In this document: positions 53,956 through 62,383 of the stretch, piece by piece
Position numbering within the stretch: position 1 is the first letter of the stretch
Layout of the letters: the number at the start of each line of letters is the position of its first letter
NCBI GenBank assembly: GCA_050015055.1
Contig: JBEKCD010000005.1
Coordinates: forward strand, 62,001-126,000
Direction of reading: 5' to 3'
From: JBEKCD01 sp050015055
GTDB taxonomy: Archaea > Thermoproteota > Bathyarchaeia > Bathyarchaeales > Bathycorpusculaceae
DNA: 64,000 nt
Translations under genes and position numbers: made by a program
The notes under the pieces: generated by a model
Told to the model about the DNA's origin: nothing
Database searches by the model: none
The model's input: only the letters and a program-made list of their open reading frames with translations

Positions 53956-55911
53956 TTGCGGATGAGCAGTCCCGAAAAACCCGAACTGGAAGAGCCTGGG
54001 CAACGCGAAAACAGGAGAGTCTGGATTCTTCTAGCCTTGGCTTTCGGCCTAACCATGGTCATTTCAGGTTCGCTGGATCTCCTGCTGAAAGGAGTCCCAC
54101 TTGGTTTTGTAATACCGTTACTGAACGAACCTGCAAGCTTATCGAGGTCAATCTACTACGTTTCTGTCATCGCAGGAGGAGTGTACGTTGGCGTTCTGGG
54201 CTTGAAAGAACTCATCCTAGAAAAAAGGTTTTCAGTGGAGTTTCTCATGTCCATCGCGGCCTTGGGCGCGGTCTACTTGGGTTTTCTCTTTGAAGCTACT
54301 ACCGTGCTTTTTCTCTACTCGCTGGCGGAGTATTTCGAAGAATACATTCAAGATCGAGCGACGAGAACGGTCGAGGAGCTTTCGCGGTTCATGCCCGACA
54401 AGGCTTCAGTAATTGTCGACGGTTCTGAAAGAACGATTGACGTAAGAGCAGTTCGACCGGGCATGACGATGATGGTAAGACCGGGCGAAAGAATCGCGAT
54501 GGACGGCACAGTAGTTGAAGGCTGTTCCTCTGTTGATCAGTCTCTTGTCACCGGGGAGTCCATTCCAGTTCTAAAGAAAACCGGAGACTGCGTTTACGCG
54601 GGCACTGTGAACTCGGGCGGCATCCTCAAAGTGGCTATCAACAAAGGCGCTGAAGATACGTTGGTGTCCAGAATCGTGAAGCTGGTCATTGAATCCAAAA
54701 AGAGAAAGGCGCACATTGAAAAGTTAGTTGATAGGTTTGCTCGTTTCTACGTCCCAGTTGTTATAGGTCTCGCAGCCTTCACGGCGCTCGGAATCCCAAG
54801 GTTGACCGGTGGAGCGTTCACCACGTGGCTGTACAGGTCGTTGATTCTGTTGGTAGTTTCTTGTCCCAGCGCCTTCGTTATTTCGGTTCCGGCAACCATC
54901 TTTGCAGCCGTAACTATTGCTGCCCGGAAAGGAGTCCTCGTTAAGGGTGGAATCTGCATTGAAAAGCTGGCAAGAGTTAGGGCTACCGTCTTCGACAAGA
55001 CCGGCACGTTGACTTTGGGCACGCCAGTGGTGAATGACGTTGATTCTGTCGAAAAGTCTGATCAGCAAGCATTGAAATATGCAGCCGCTTTGGAACAGTT
55101 CTCGAATCATCCTCTTGCTCAAACCATCGTCAAGAAGGCGAAGGAGCGCAATCTGGACTATGGCGACCTCAAGGTCGAGGATGTGGAGGAGGTTCCGGGC
55201 AAGGGCATGGCAGGCTATGTTGAGGGCGTTCACGTTGTGGTTGGCAACATGGAACTCATGAAACAACACGATTGCAACTGCGAACAGATCAGCGAGAATT
55301 ATGAGAGTGAGAAGCACACTGCGGTCTGCGTTTCAATGGACAAGACTGCTGTGGCCTCTTTCTGTGTGATGGATGAGGTCAGGGGGGACGCGGCCGAAGC
55401 GGTGAAAGCTCTTAAGAAATCGGGGATTCACACGGTGATGTTGACGGGGGACAAACGGGAAATAGCGGATGAGGTTGGGAGGAGACTTGAGATTGACGAG
55501 GTGCATTCTGAGCTCTTTCCTGAAGACAAGCTGAGGATTCTCAGTCAAATCAAGGCGAAGTATGGGACTGTTGCGATGGTGGGCGATGGTGTTAATGATG
55601 CTCCAGCTCTCGCGGCGTCGGACGTGGGAATCGCGATGGGAGGCAGCAGAGTAGACGTTGCCTTGGAGTCGGCCGACATAGTGCTGGTCAAGAACGAGTT
55701 GTCCCAGATTCCCTACCTGATTAGGCTCAGCGGCGAGACCGTGAGAATTGCTAAACAGAACATAATGGCATCGTTAGCCGTTAAAATCGTTCTCGGCGCC
55801 CTCGGGCTCTTCGGGTTTGTTCCGTTATGGTTCACCGTGGCCTCGGGCGACGACGGCGTGACCATGCTTTTGCTCCTGAACACTCTGCGCCTGGCACAAG
55901 TGAAGATTTAA
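53956..55911 (+). CDS. P1B-type heavy-metal ATPase
   Basis: A 651-residue metal exporter without an N-terminal metal domain. Phosphatase loop DQSLVTGESIPV, membrane metal motif SCPSAFVIS, phosphorylation site FDKTGTLT, ATP-binding NHPLAQT and GKGMAGYV, hinge GDGVNDAPALAASDVG. Near the end Lys (LAVKIVLG) and the acidic GDDGVTMLLLLNTLRL fit the Zn/Cd-type (P1B-2) pattern, but the usual CPC is CPS here. Specificity could differ, for instance nickel given the divergent NikR-like gene. TATA-like TAGTTTAATATC lies at about 53923-53934. Confidence 0.88.
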   Translation: MRMSSPEKPELEEPGQRENRRVWILLALAFGLTMVISGSLDLLLKGVPLGFVIPLLNEPASLSRSIYYVSVIAGGVYVGVLGLKELILEKRFSVEFLMSIAALGAVYLGFLFEATTVLFLYSLAEYFEEYIQDRATRTVEELSRFMPDKASVIVDGSERTIDVRAVRPGMTMMVRPGERIAMDGTVVEGCSSVDQSLVTGESIPVLKKTGDCVYAGTVNSGGILKVAINKGAEDTLVSRIVKLVIESKKRKAHIEKLVDRFARFYVPVVIGLAAFTALGIPRLTGGAFTTWLYRSLILLVVSCPSAFVISVPATIFAAVTIAARKGVLVKGGICIEKLARVRATVFDKTGTLTLGTPVVNDVDSVEKSDQQALKYAAALEQFSNHPLAQTIVKKAKERNLDYGDLKVEDVEEVPGKGMAGYVEGVHVVVGNMELMKQHDCNCEQISENYESEKHTAVCVSMDKTAVASFCVMDEVRGDAAEAVKALKKSGIHTVMLTGDKREIADEVGRRLEIDEVHSELFPEDKLRILSQIKAKYGTVAMVGDGVNDAPALAASDVGIAMGGSRVDVALESADIVLVKNELSQIPYLIRLSGETVRIAKQNIMASLAVKIVLGALGLFGFVPLWFTVASGDDGVTMLLLLNTLRLAQVKI

Positions 55912-56105
55912 CACATGTCATCTCGCCTCGTAATCCCAAAAGGGTAGCCCGAAGAGAAGAAGGGCTGTGCAGATGGGTTCGTGGGTCTGGGAGGATTGTT
56001 GGGATCTTCGCCGCTCAGGACTTTTCGTTAAGCACTCTCAAAGAGGGCCCCTTTATAAATTCGGAATGAATTTGTGGAGAAAAAAGGAGATTTGCGTTGG
56101 CGTGC

Positions 56106-56930
56106 TTAGTGTGGCATGAATACTCCGGCGAACACGAGCCATGCGAGGAGTGTTTTTGCTACGAAGCTGAGGATTATGTAGGTTCTTTCACCGTACAGGT
56201 AGTCTCTCCAGCGTCCGATGCCCTTGTACTGCAGAACCATGTTGACTGCGAAGACCATGAAGAGGACGAAGTAAGTGAAGAGTATGAAGTACACGAATGT
56301 TGGTACGCGCGCTCCTGCAACTGCGCTTGCGGACGTGACAGCGCCTGTGAAATAGGCGAAAATCACGACCCATGGCAGACCGCCGGAGATACAGCCCAGG
56401 TTGAAGGGGGACCAGTTTGTCTTTTCGGTTTTTTGGTTAACCAGCTCCATGAGGTACCCGAACATTATCATCATCGCGTTCAACACGAAAATCATTGCGA
56501 GCGCCCAGAAATCCAAGATGCCGACGAACGTTGATATTAAGGCTAGCATTATGGAGCTTGAGAAAGCATATTCGTACCAGCGGTAAGGATTCATGCCCTT
56601 CTTCAGGTTCTCATTGTAGCTTTTGTTCCTCGGAAACGCAATCGTGAAGTGCGCTATCGCGGAGATCAGAGGAAAAGATGCGAGAATCAGGCCCAGATTA
56701 TTGAATGTGAAAAGAGCTTGGACGCCTGGCGACCATAAAGATGGATTAGGGCCTGCTATGTTCAGATAGGATGTGTGAATGTGTATTGGCCAGGTCAGGA
56801 TTATACCTAAAGTCAACATTAGGATCCCTTGGATGAGATGTAGGACACCGGCAGCGGCATTGAAACGCTTCAGATACGCAAAAGAAATAGGTGAACGAGC
56901 GATTATTTCCTGTCTCTCTTTATAGTTCAT
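56106..56930 (-). CDS. Heliorhodopsin
   Basis: A 274-residue seven-helix protein matching heliorhodopsins. Diagnostic segments: LKRFNAAAGVLHLIQGILML in helix A, MNPYRWYEYAFSSSIMLALI with the counterion Glu of helix C, YLMELVNQKTEKTNWSPF, and the last helix LSFVAKTLLAWLVFAG with the retinal Lys near residue 259. NMVLQYKGIGRWRDYLYGE is also conserved. Heliorhodopsins sit inverted in the membrane and are thought to sense light or to regulate enzymes, not pump. Dyad AAATCTT-TTTT-AAGATTT at 56949-56966 lies just upstream. Convergent with the ATPase gene. Confidence 0.93.
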   Translation of the reverse strand: MNYKERQEIIARSPISFAYLKRFNAAAGVLHLIQGILMLTLGIILTWPIHIHTSYLNIAGPNPSLWSPGVQALFTFNNLGLILASFPLISAIAHFTIAFPRNKSYNENLKKGMNPYRWYEYAFSSSIMLALISTFVGILDFWALAMIFVLNAMMIMFGYLMELVNQKTEKTNWSPFNLGCISGGLPWVVIFAYFTGAVTSASAVAGARVPTFVYFILFTYFVLFMVFAVNMVLQYKGIGRWRDYLYGERTYIILSFVAKTLLAWLVFAGVFMPH

Positions 56931-56948
56931 GGACGAATCTATAGTTGA

Positions 56949-56966
56949 AAATCTTTTTTAAGATTT
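56949..56966 (-). promoter_or_regulatory. Palindrome at heliorhodopsin promoter
   Basis: AAATCTT (56949-56955) and AAGATTT (56960-56966) are separated by TTTT, centred about 27 bases upstream of the heliorhodopsin ATG. It overlaps where the TATA box or transcription start should lie, suggesting a repressor site. Confidence 0.45.
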
Positions 56967-57136
56967 ACCTTTACACTCGACTTAGCCCAAGCGATCGTGC
57001 ACCACAGACGAGGGTTAGCTGAAGAAGCTGGGTAAAAACGGTTCCGAAGCGCCAGTTGTCGGGAGAGCTGCAGCATTCGTTGCATACGCCGCAGGTTAAC
57101 TGCTCATATCGCCAGCACAACAGGCGCGCACATTTG

Positions 57137-57673
57137 CTATATTTGCAATTTCAATTTGCTCAGGTAGAGTTCTCGTAGCTTTGCGATTTTCGGCGTGATA
57201 ACCAGATTGCAGTAAGTTTGTTCTGGATGACGCTTGAAGTAGTCTTTATGGTAGTCTTCAGCCGCATAGAAGGCTTTGAAGGATTCTACTTGTGTCACTA
57301 TGGGCGCATCGAAGGCTTTTTCTTCAGTGAGTTCTTTGATCACCTGTTCAGCAATTGCCTCCTGTTCATCATCGTGATAGAATATTACTGAGCGGTATTG
57401 AGTGCCGACGTCTGGACCTTGACGATTCAAGGTCGTTGGGTCGTGGGTTGAAAAGAAGATTTCCAAGATTTCCTTATATGATATCACGTCAGGATCGAAG
57501 GTGATTTGCACGGTTTCCGTGTGTCCTGTTCTTCCGGTAGAGACTTGCTCATAGGTCGGGTTTTCAAGTTTGCCGCCAGAATAGCCAGGTTCGACCCTCT
57601 GTATGCCTTTCAATTGACTGAAAACTGCTTCGGTGCACCAGAAACAGCCTCCTGCGAGAGTTGCTACTTCCAT
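57137..57673 (-). CDS. msrA: Peptide methionine sulfoxide reductase A
   Basis: A 178-residue MsrA that repairs oxidised methionine. Catalytic Cys in LAGGCFWCTEAVF; YSGGKLENPTYEQVSTGRTG, FFSTHDPTTLNRQGPDVGTQ and AEDYHKDYFKRHPEQTYC are typical. The frame runs upstream to 57760, overlapping the thioredoxin-like gene; ATG 57673 starts at the domain, although no clear ribosome site is seen. Downstream of the thioredoxin-like gene on the same strand, so the two may act together. Confidence 0.93.
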   Translation of the reverse strand: MEVATLAGGCFWCTEAVFSQLKGIQRVEPGYSGGKLENPTYEQVSTGRTGHTETVQITFDPDVISYKEILEIFFSTHDPTTLNRQGPDVGTQYRSVIFYHDDEQEAIAEQVIKELTEEKAFDAPIVTQVESFKAFYAAEDYHKDYFKRHPEQTYCNLVITPKIAKLRELYLSKLKLQI

Positions 57674-57749
57674 TCGTCTTGAGGCAGCCGTTTTCAACTT
57701 TTTTTGACTCGTGAATATCAGCCTATAAGAACGCAGAGTTGAAGCCAGT

Positions 57750-58067
57750 TCAGCGTACATTAGTCAGATTTGTCAGTTGCCCTTCCTCTAGTCCCACTCC
57801 CGGCACGGCGTCCAACCGTTTTTTGACTTTGCCTTTTTCGAAAAGAAGCACTGTGGGCACTACTTCCACGGAATACTTTTCACAGAGACTTGCCTTATCA
57901 TCGGTCTTGACCTGCAGACACGTCTGCGTTTTGCTTTGCGCATACTTTTCAAATATAGGCAAGAACCTCTGGGAAAAGGGGCACCAGGAAGCATAGAAAA
58001 GAACGACGACTCTGTCTTTAGATTTCAGTATATCATCAAGACCATACTCGACGTCGATCTTACTCAT
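57750..58067 (-). CDS. Thioredoxin-like protein with a CxxS site
   Basis: A 105-residue thioredoxin fold: RVVVLFYASWCPFSQRFLPI, then YSVEVVPTVLLFEKGKVKKR with the cis-Pro. The active site is CPFS, so the resolving Cys of normal thioredoxins is Ser. Such one-Cys forms can act with glutathione-like thiols or as chaperones. ATG 58067 after GGAAGGA. Located directly upstream of msrA. Confidence 0.87.
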   Translation of the reverse strand: MSKIDVEYGLDDILKSKDRVVVLFYASWCPFSQRFLPIFEKYAQSKTQTCLQVKTDDKASLCEKYSVEVVPTVLLFEKGKVKKRLDAVPGVGLEEGQLTNLTNVR

Positions 58068-58518
58068 CACACATCCTTCCTAGTTCGTGTCATTCCGGGC
58101 AATTTGATTTCTGTTTTCGATCATTCGGACAGGTCATATTTGGAGCAGTCGAGCGCCTGCGCCTTGCGAGTGAAGCGGTCAACCAAGACAAGGTTGATTT
58201 GGAACGCTTCATGGAAATGAAACGCGTAAACGAGCAGAGTAAATCTACCATCGATTACACCTTAGATACTTCAAAAGTATGACCTCTTTATAAACAAACC
58301 GTTCAAGGAAGCAACAGAATAACATGTGCTCAGAGTTGTGAATCCCAAAGCACAAATCACCCGAAACCCGGCAACCGCCGTTTTTGGCGAAGTCTTCCGC
58401 TCCCATGTGAAGCAAAGCCATTTGGCACATAGAAAACATGCTGTTCAAAACCTAGAAAGTGAGGCTACTAGTTTATTTCAGAGATCAGTAAGTGCATCCT
58501 GTGCGGTGTTGAAGACTT
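58068..58518. other. Gene-poor region with a possible gene remnant
   Basis: The plus-strand frame ending at 58282 is open for about 60 codons without a start codon and ends with a helical, charged stretch (LERFMEMKRVNEQSKSTIDY). It may be the 3' remnant of a gene. TATA-like CCTCTTTATAAAC lies at 58283-58295. Nothing else recognised before 58519. Confidence 0.25.
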
Positions 58519-59235
58519 ATGGTGGCTCTTCCCGAAAGTTTCTTGCGATGGAACTATTTTCCAAGAAGAAAAGCGTTGCTCGACCTGGTTAATCGCCATT
58601 CGATATTAGATACGGATCGCTTCTTCTTGGAAAGCGTGCGCCACAATCCTGCATTATGCACCGCTTTTCAGAAAGAAGACGGTCAGATATTCGTCAATGC
58701 CAAAATCGTTGGGGTGGGTTACGTGACGAGAAAGAAATACATGGATGCTGCGATAAGAGCTTTTGATGAACACCTTGAATACGGAGACAAGTTGTTCGGG
58801 AAGGATCAGACGAGGGACGAAATGGAGAAGAATTCGAGAGAATATCAGAGGACGGGCGCTTCACTTTTGCTTGAGTACTTGTATTTTGAAGATCCCAAAA
58901 TTGCTCATGAACGTGTTGATTTTGGTGAGATGTCAACAATCGAGCTTGCCCTGTCGAAACCGCACTCTTCAAAGCACACGTGGCAGATAGTTCAGCACAG
59001 TCTGAGCGCTTGCCTGCTGTTCTATCAGCCGCCTTCAATCAGTTTTGAGATCCGCGGAAAGATTGAAATCCACAGAAATGACTCGTATAGCGAGTTTGTA
59101 AACTTGGTTCATGATTCATTTCATTATGCGCCAACGAAAGAGACAAGGAGAAAAAGACCCGTTTACGTTGTTAACGTGCATGAAGTCTACGACAACAGTC
59201 CGTCTCCAACGGCGTTCGGAAAAAGAATAGCATAA
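58519..59235 (+). CDS. Uncharacterised soluble protein
   Basis: A 238-residue protein with no signal peptide or membrane helix and no family known to me. It has helical regions (YMDAAIRAFDEHLEYGDKLF, TGASLLLEYLYFEDPKIAHE) and a beta part (SISFEIRGKIEIHRNDSYSE, KRPVYVVNVHEVYDNSPSPT). The start ATG 58519 has no strong ribosome site, and an in-frame later start is possible. Stands alone before the KaiC-like gene. Confidence 0.6.
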   Translation: MVALPESFLRWNYFPRRKALLDLVNRHSILDTDRFFLESVRHNPALCTAFQKEDGQIFVNAKIVGVGYVTRKKYMDAAIRAFDEHLEYGDKLFGKDQTRDEMEKNSREYQRTGASLLLEYLYFEDPKIAHERVDFGEMSTIELALSKPHSSKHTWQIVQHSLSACLLFYQPPSISFEIRGKIEIHRNDSYSEFVNLVHDSFHYAPTKETRRKRPVYVVNVHEVYDNSPSPTAFGKRIA

Positions 59236-59284
59236 GACACATATAACATGATCAAAACAGGTTTTAGCGCACGCTACACATTTC

Positions 59285-59340
59285 ACATAAGTTATAAATA
59301 CTGATAGAATCTTATCTGAGATTACTTCGGAGGAGACATA
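59285..59340 (+). promoter_or_regulatory. Promoter of KaiC-like gene
   Basis: AGTTATAAATACTG at 59289-59302 is a strong TATA element, and GGAGGAGA at 59329-59336 is a strong ribosome site just before TTG 59341. Confidence 0.65.
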
Positions 59341-60099
59341 TTGTCAAAGAAAATCTCGACAGGGATTAATGGCCTCGACGAGCTTGTTGGCGGCGGCTTT
59401 CCTGAAGGAAGAACTATCCTAGTTGTCGGAGGACCTGGTTCTGGGAAGACCATCTTGGTTAGCCAATTCCTGTACAAGGGAATCTACGAAAACCAAGAAA
59501 ATGCAGTCTTCGTCAGTCTGGATGAAAGCAAAGACAGCTTTTACCCTGAGATGCAACAGTTTGGGTGGGACTTTCGGAAAGCTGAGGGAGAGAGAAAATT
59601 CGCCTTCGTTGATGCTACACGAATGTCTCGAGTAGCTATGCTTAAAGAGAAACTGTACAAGGAAGAGTCAAAGAGCCTAAGAGGCAAACAATTATCTGTT
59701 GACAAATTGATCGAAGAGTTGCAAGCGAAAATCCAGGAGACCAACGCTAAAAGAGTCGCAGTAGACACGTTGGCAGCACTTGTCTACCGATTTCCAGATC
59801 CCATAGAACGAAGGACTACAGTCGTGGATCTGATTGAATCATTAGCAGATCTAAAAGTTACGAGTCTCGTAACCACGGAGCTGGGATACCTGAGTCTTGA
59901 ACGAAGTGCGCTGGAAGAAGAATTTCTGGTTCATGGAGTCATCATGATGCAAACGCTGTTTTCAGGAGGCACCACAACGAGAGCGATACAAGTTGAAAAG
60001 ATGAGAGGAGCCAAGGTTAACCCGAGCCTCGTGCCATACTCAATAGACCGGAATGGCATTGAAGTTTTCGGCAACATGCCGTTGTTCGGCGAGAAGTAG
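59341..60099 (+). CDS. KaiC-like RecA-fold ATPase
   Basis: A 252-residue single KaiC domain. N-terminal STGINGLDELVGGGFPEG, Walker A GGPGSGKTILVSQFLYKG, paired-Glu-like VSLDESKDSF, Walker B RVAVDTLAALV, and C-terminal GGTTTRAIQVEKMRGAKVNP. Archaea hold many such proteins, used in signalling and motility control (as with ArlH); this one has no decisive partner here. Regulated by its own promoter. Not a full circadian KaiC, which has two such domains. Confidence 0.88.
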   Translation: MSKKISTGINGLDELVGGGFPEGRTILVVGGPGSGKTILVSQFLYKGIYENQENAVFVSLDESKDSFYPEMQQFGWDFRKAEGERKFAFVDATRMSRVAMLKEKLYKEESKSLRGKQLSVDKLIEELQAKIQETNAKRVAVDTLAALVYRFPDPIERRTTVVDLIESLADLKVTSLVTTELGYLSLERSALEEEFLVHGVIMMQTLFSGGTTTRAIQVEKMRGAKVNPSLVPYSIDRNGIEVFGNMPLFGEK

Positions 60100-60134
60100 G
60101 CCGCGCGCCATAGAAGCCCGAGAACTCGAATGGC

Positions 60135-60443
60135 TTAGCCATTTTCTTTCTCTGTTTTGCCTTTCCAACTTTCTTTTCTGAGGGTCAATTCGCACTCTGA
60201 GCATTTCTGATTACTCATCCTCTTTATCCCTAGAAACTTGAGCAAACCCATGCCCGTACTTTTTCGTAGACGGCGATCTGGCGACACATAGAAAGCTACA
60301 GTTATCGTTCCTGTGTCAGACAACAACGGTATGAACGCTAGGATAGCAGAGCATTTCGGAAGCGCGCGGTCAACTTCATCCCTGAAGCCGATTTCAACGA
60401 CGATGGCAACATGAAACCCGGTCGGCTTTGCCACCTTCGCCAT
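60135..60443 (-). CDS. Small uncharacterised protein
   Basis: A 102-codon frame. GATTTATTAATG (complement of about 60459-60470) lies about 25 nt before the ATG, as for a leaderless archaeal mRNA. The translation has a hydrophobic segment (CSAILAFIPLLSDTGTITVA) and a C-terminal CxxC (KCSECELTLRKE). No family recognised. It is convergent with the KaiC-like gene. Confidence 0.4.
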   Translation of the reverse strand: MAKVAKPTGFHVAIVVEIGFRDEVDRALPKCSAILAFIPLLSDTGTITVAFYVSPDRRLRKSTGMGLLKFLGIKRMSNQKCSECELTLRKESWKGKTEKENG

Positions 60444-61024
60444 TCAGTACAACAAAAACCTGCATTAATAAATCGGGTGCTTGTCCAACTCCTTTTTTGT
60501 TACAGACTATTTGGCACAGTGAGTCCATCTTCCAATCTATGCCTAGCACAAAAGGACCTATAGAACTTAGTTCCACAAAGAATAAGAATGGTCTTTCGAT
60601 AGTTTAATGTGGAGAGTGCCGAAGGAGAAGGGAGAGTTAATTCTCTGTAGAGAGTGCCCCAAACCTAGGCATAAGGAGAAGGAGAAACTTAGGGAGAACC
60701 TAGAGTTCCTTAAGGCACTCTCCGCTAAGAGTCTTGTATAGCTTAAACCTAAAAAAGTTTCGTTCACTTAACGAGAGAGCAAAATGTTTCGCATATTGCT
60801 AACTGTTAGCTACATTTTCTTTCACTTCAAGACATAGCGCACGCTAGCAGTGCACTCGCTGTTTTCTCAACTTCCGCACTAGACTCTTTTTTGAGCGCGC
60901 ATGCTTATCGTCAGAAATTCATCGCCTTGCCGCGATGATGTGACGACCTGTAGGATTCGAGTCTAGGCCCACCAGTCCCCCTTCAGAGCCTTCTTTCGCA
61001 CGCGGTGATGCCTCGTTTCTAGTG
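60444..61024. other. Gene-free region with GA-rich inverted repeat and tRNA-like fragment
   Basis: GGAGAGTGCC (60611-60620) pairs with GGCACTCTCC (60714-60723); the first arm is repeated at about 60650-60658 (GAGAGTGCC). Inside are smaller hairpins (GAGAGTTAATTCTC). At 60951-60974 the sequence GGATTCGAGTCTAGGCCCACCA looks like the 3' end of a tRNA, but no matching 5' half exists. No protein gene is convincing. Confidence 0.4.
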
Positions 61025-61068
61025 TTTGTACTAATCCTAATCATGGTTTGTCCGAGGGCTGTTATAAG
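61025..61068 (+). promoter_or_regulatory. Phased promoter module, copy A
   Basis: TTTGTACTAATC (61025), TTTGTCCGAGGG (61047), TTATAAG (61062). The first box starts 22 nt before the second, which starts 15 nt before TTATA. This TATA element lies about 27 nt before the ATG at 61091, so that mRNA is probably leaderless. Confidence 0.8.
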
Positions 61069-61090
61069 GAGGAATTACGGAGCATATATC

Positions 61091-61318
61091 ATGAGAAAAC
61101 GAAGTTTCATTGTGCTTCTGATGCCGATTCTCGCCATACTATGGGTGGTAAGCTGGGCCCTCTCTGGGAACGGAGGCCAAAAGCCGAGAAACAACCATGC
61201 AGACATGGCAACAGAATCGATTGCCATTGTCCATGTGGCTTCAGTAGGGTCTGTGTTCGCAAGCAACAATCATCCTCTCATAAAGGAAAACAGAGATAGG
61301 CATACTGTAAGCATATAG
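61091..61318 (+). CDS. Small single-span membrane protein of the shared-promoter cluster
   Basis: A 75-residue protein with basic start MRKRSF, one hydrophobic helix (IVLLMPILAILWVVSWAL) and a polar tail that contains a second weakly hydrophobic stretch (IAIVHVASVGSVFAS). Could be a signal-anchored or exported peptide. No family recognised. The longer frame from 61022 would read through the promoter module and is unlikely. First of four genes behind the same promoter type. Confidence 0.55.
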   Translation: MRKRSFIVLLMPILAILWVVSWALSGNGGQKPRNNHADMATESIAIVHVASVGSVFASNNHPLIKENRDRHTVSI

Positions 61319-61643
61319 AACCAGATGGCAGAGGATATTTCTGGCCTCATCTTCAATACCAGGCTCTGTCGTCTATATTGTTCAATTCTTCCAGCCTTGG
61401 TTGCAGGCTAGGAGTTGTAGAAAACTCAACGAGAACAGCAGTCTTGTGGAATAGCGCACGCGATGAAATCAAATGACAGTGACACGGGCTCGTGAATCAC
61501 AGCGCGCGTTAAGTGGTGGGAAATCGCGTGGGCTGGTATAATGTTTCTTTCATGTTTGTCAACTGTGAAAACGTGGTTAAGTAGTTTGGCCGTCAAGTAA
61601 AGAAGAAAAAAGACGAGGGAAGGGTTTCAGAGTAATTGGGCTT
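61319..61643. other. Spacer inside the cluster
   Basis: No gene or repeat of the promoter module. TTAATGG- or TATAAT-like sequence near 61540 (GGTATAATG) is the only promoter-like element. T-rich sequences are few. Confidence 0.35.
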
Positions 61644-62131
61644 CTATGGGCATTCAAGCTGGATGGGAGCATGAGTGATGTAGAGTGTGGCTCCCGGTGC
61701 TGGTGACGCGTTTATTGCAACTACTAGGTTGTGCGATCCAGAGCAGCAGGATGTGGGGCAACATGTTGATTGTTTGCAGCACGCCATAATGCCGTAGAAG
61801 TCGCCGTTTCCCAAGACATTGGGAGTGAAGCTTGCCACCATCATAGGCCGGCAGCCATCCATGCTGAGCCAGACGTTCAGCGATTTTCCCGCTTGGTTTG
61901 TACTCTGGAGATGTCCGAAGATTCTCAGTGTGCCTGCACTGTCACATATGACAGTTACAAAACTCCTAGTGTTTTCCAATGTTTGTCCAGATTCGTAGCC
62001 GCGTACACGTCCATTCGTTGGATCCCGACGCTGAATGTTCGTTTTGCATTATGCTCTTGTTGTGCAAATGCTGGTGCCGCTAGTAGAAAAGAGAAAACGA
62101 TGCCTAAAATCAGCCATTTTCGGAGTATCAT
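61644..62131 (-). pseudogene. Secreted Cys-rich protein with a one-base frameshift
   Basis: From ATG 62131 (after AAGGAGG) the frame encodes a clear signal peptide, ILRKWLILGIVFSFLLAAPA then FAQQEHN, but soon leaves the frame of the mature part. Adding one A to the AAAA run at about 62043-62046 joins it to KTNIQRRDPTNGRVRGYESG and on to QTLENTRSFVTVICDSAGT, giving about 160 residues. The mature part has a CCKQSTCCPTSCC cluster and a final LECP, as in disulfide-rich secreted proteins. Either a broken gene, a phase-variable A run or a sequence error. Driven by promoter copy B. Confidence 0.6.
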
Positions 62132-62182
62132 TTGGTATTTGCCTCCTTCTCGTTATGCTCAAGATAGACCCTTCAGCTGTTT

Positions 62183-62224
62183 TATAAGCGCCCTCGGACA
62201 AAACCCGATGCAGACTAGTACAAA
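62183..62224 (-). promoter_or_regulatory. Phased promoter module, copy B
   Basis: On the minus strand TTTGTACTAGTC starts at 62224, TTTGTCCGAGGG at 62202, and TTATA at 62187, with the same 22 and 15 nt steps. TATA lies about 54 nt before the ATG of the Cys-rich secreted gene. Confidence 0.8.
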
Positions 62225-62383
62225 AACCAGAGCGGGTAGACTAGTGAGCAATACGTTTCAAGAACAAAAGGAAAGGGAAGGTGGGCAAAACTACATTTAT
62301 AATAAATCATGAGTTGGGAAGGCCGCCGCTCTTTAGTGGATACCTTAGCGAGACTCTTGAAAGATTGGTATTTGCGGTCAATG

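Noticed and set aside
60567..60767. 66-codon minus-strand frame
   Set aside because: Arises from the GA-rich inverted repeat; Ser/Leu-rich low complexity.
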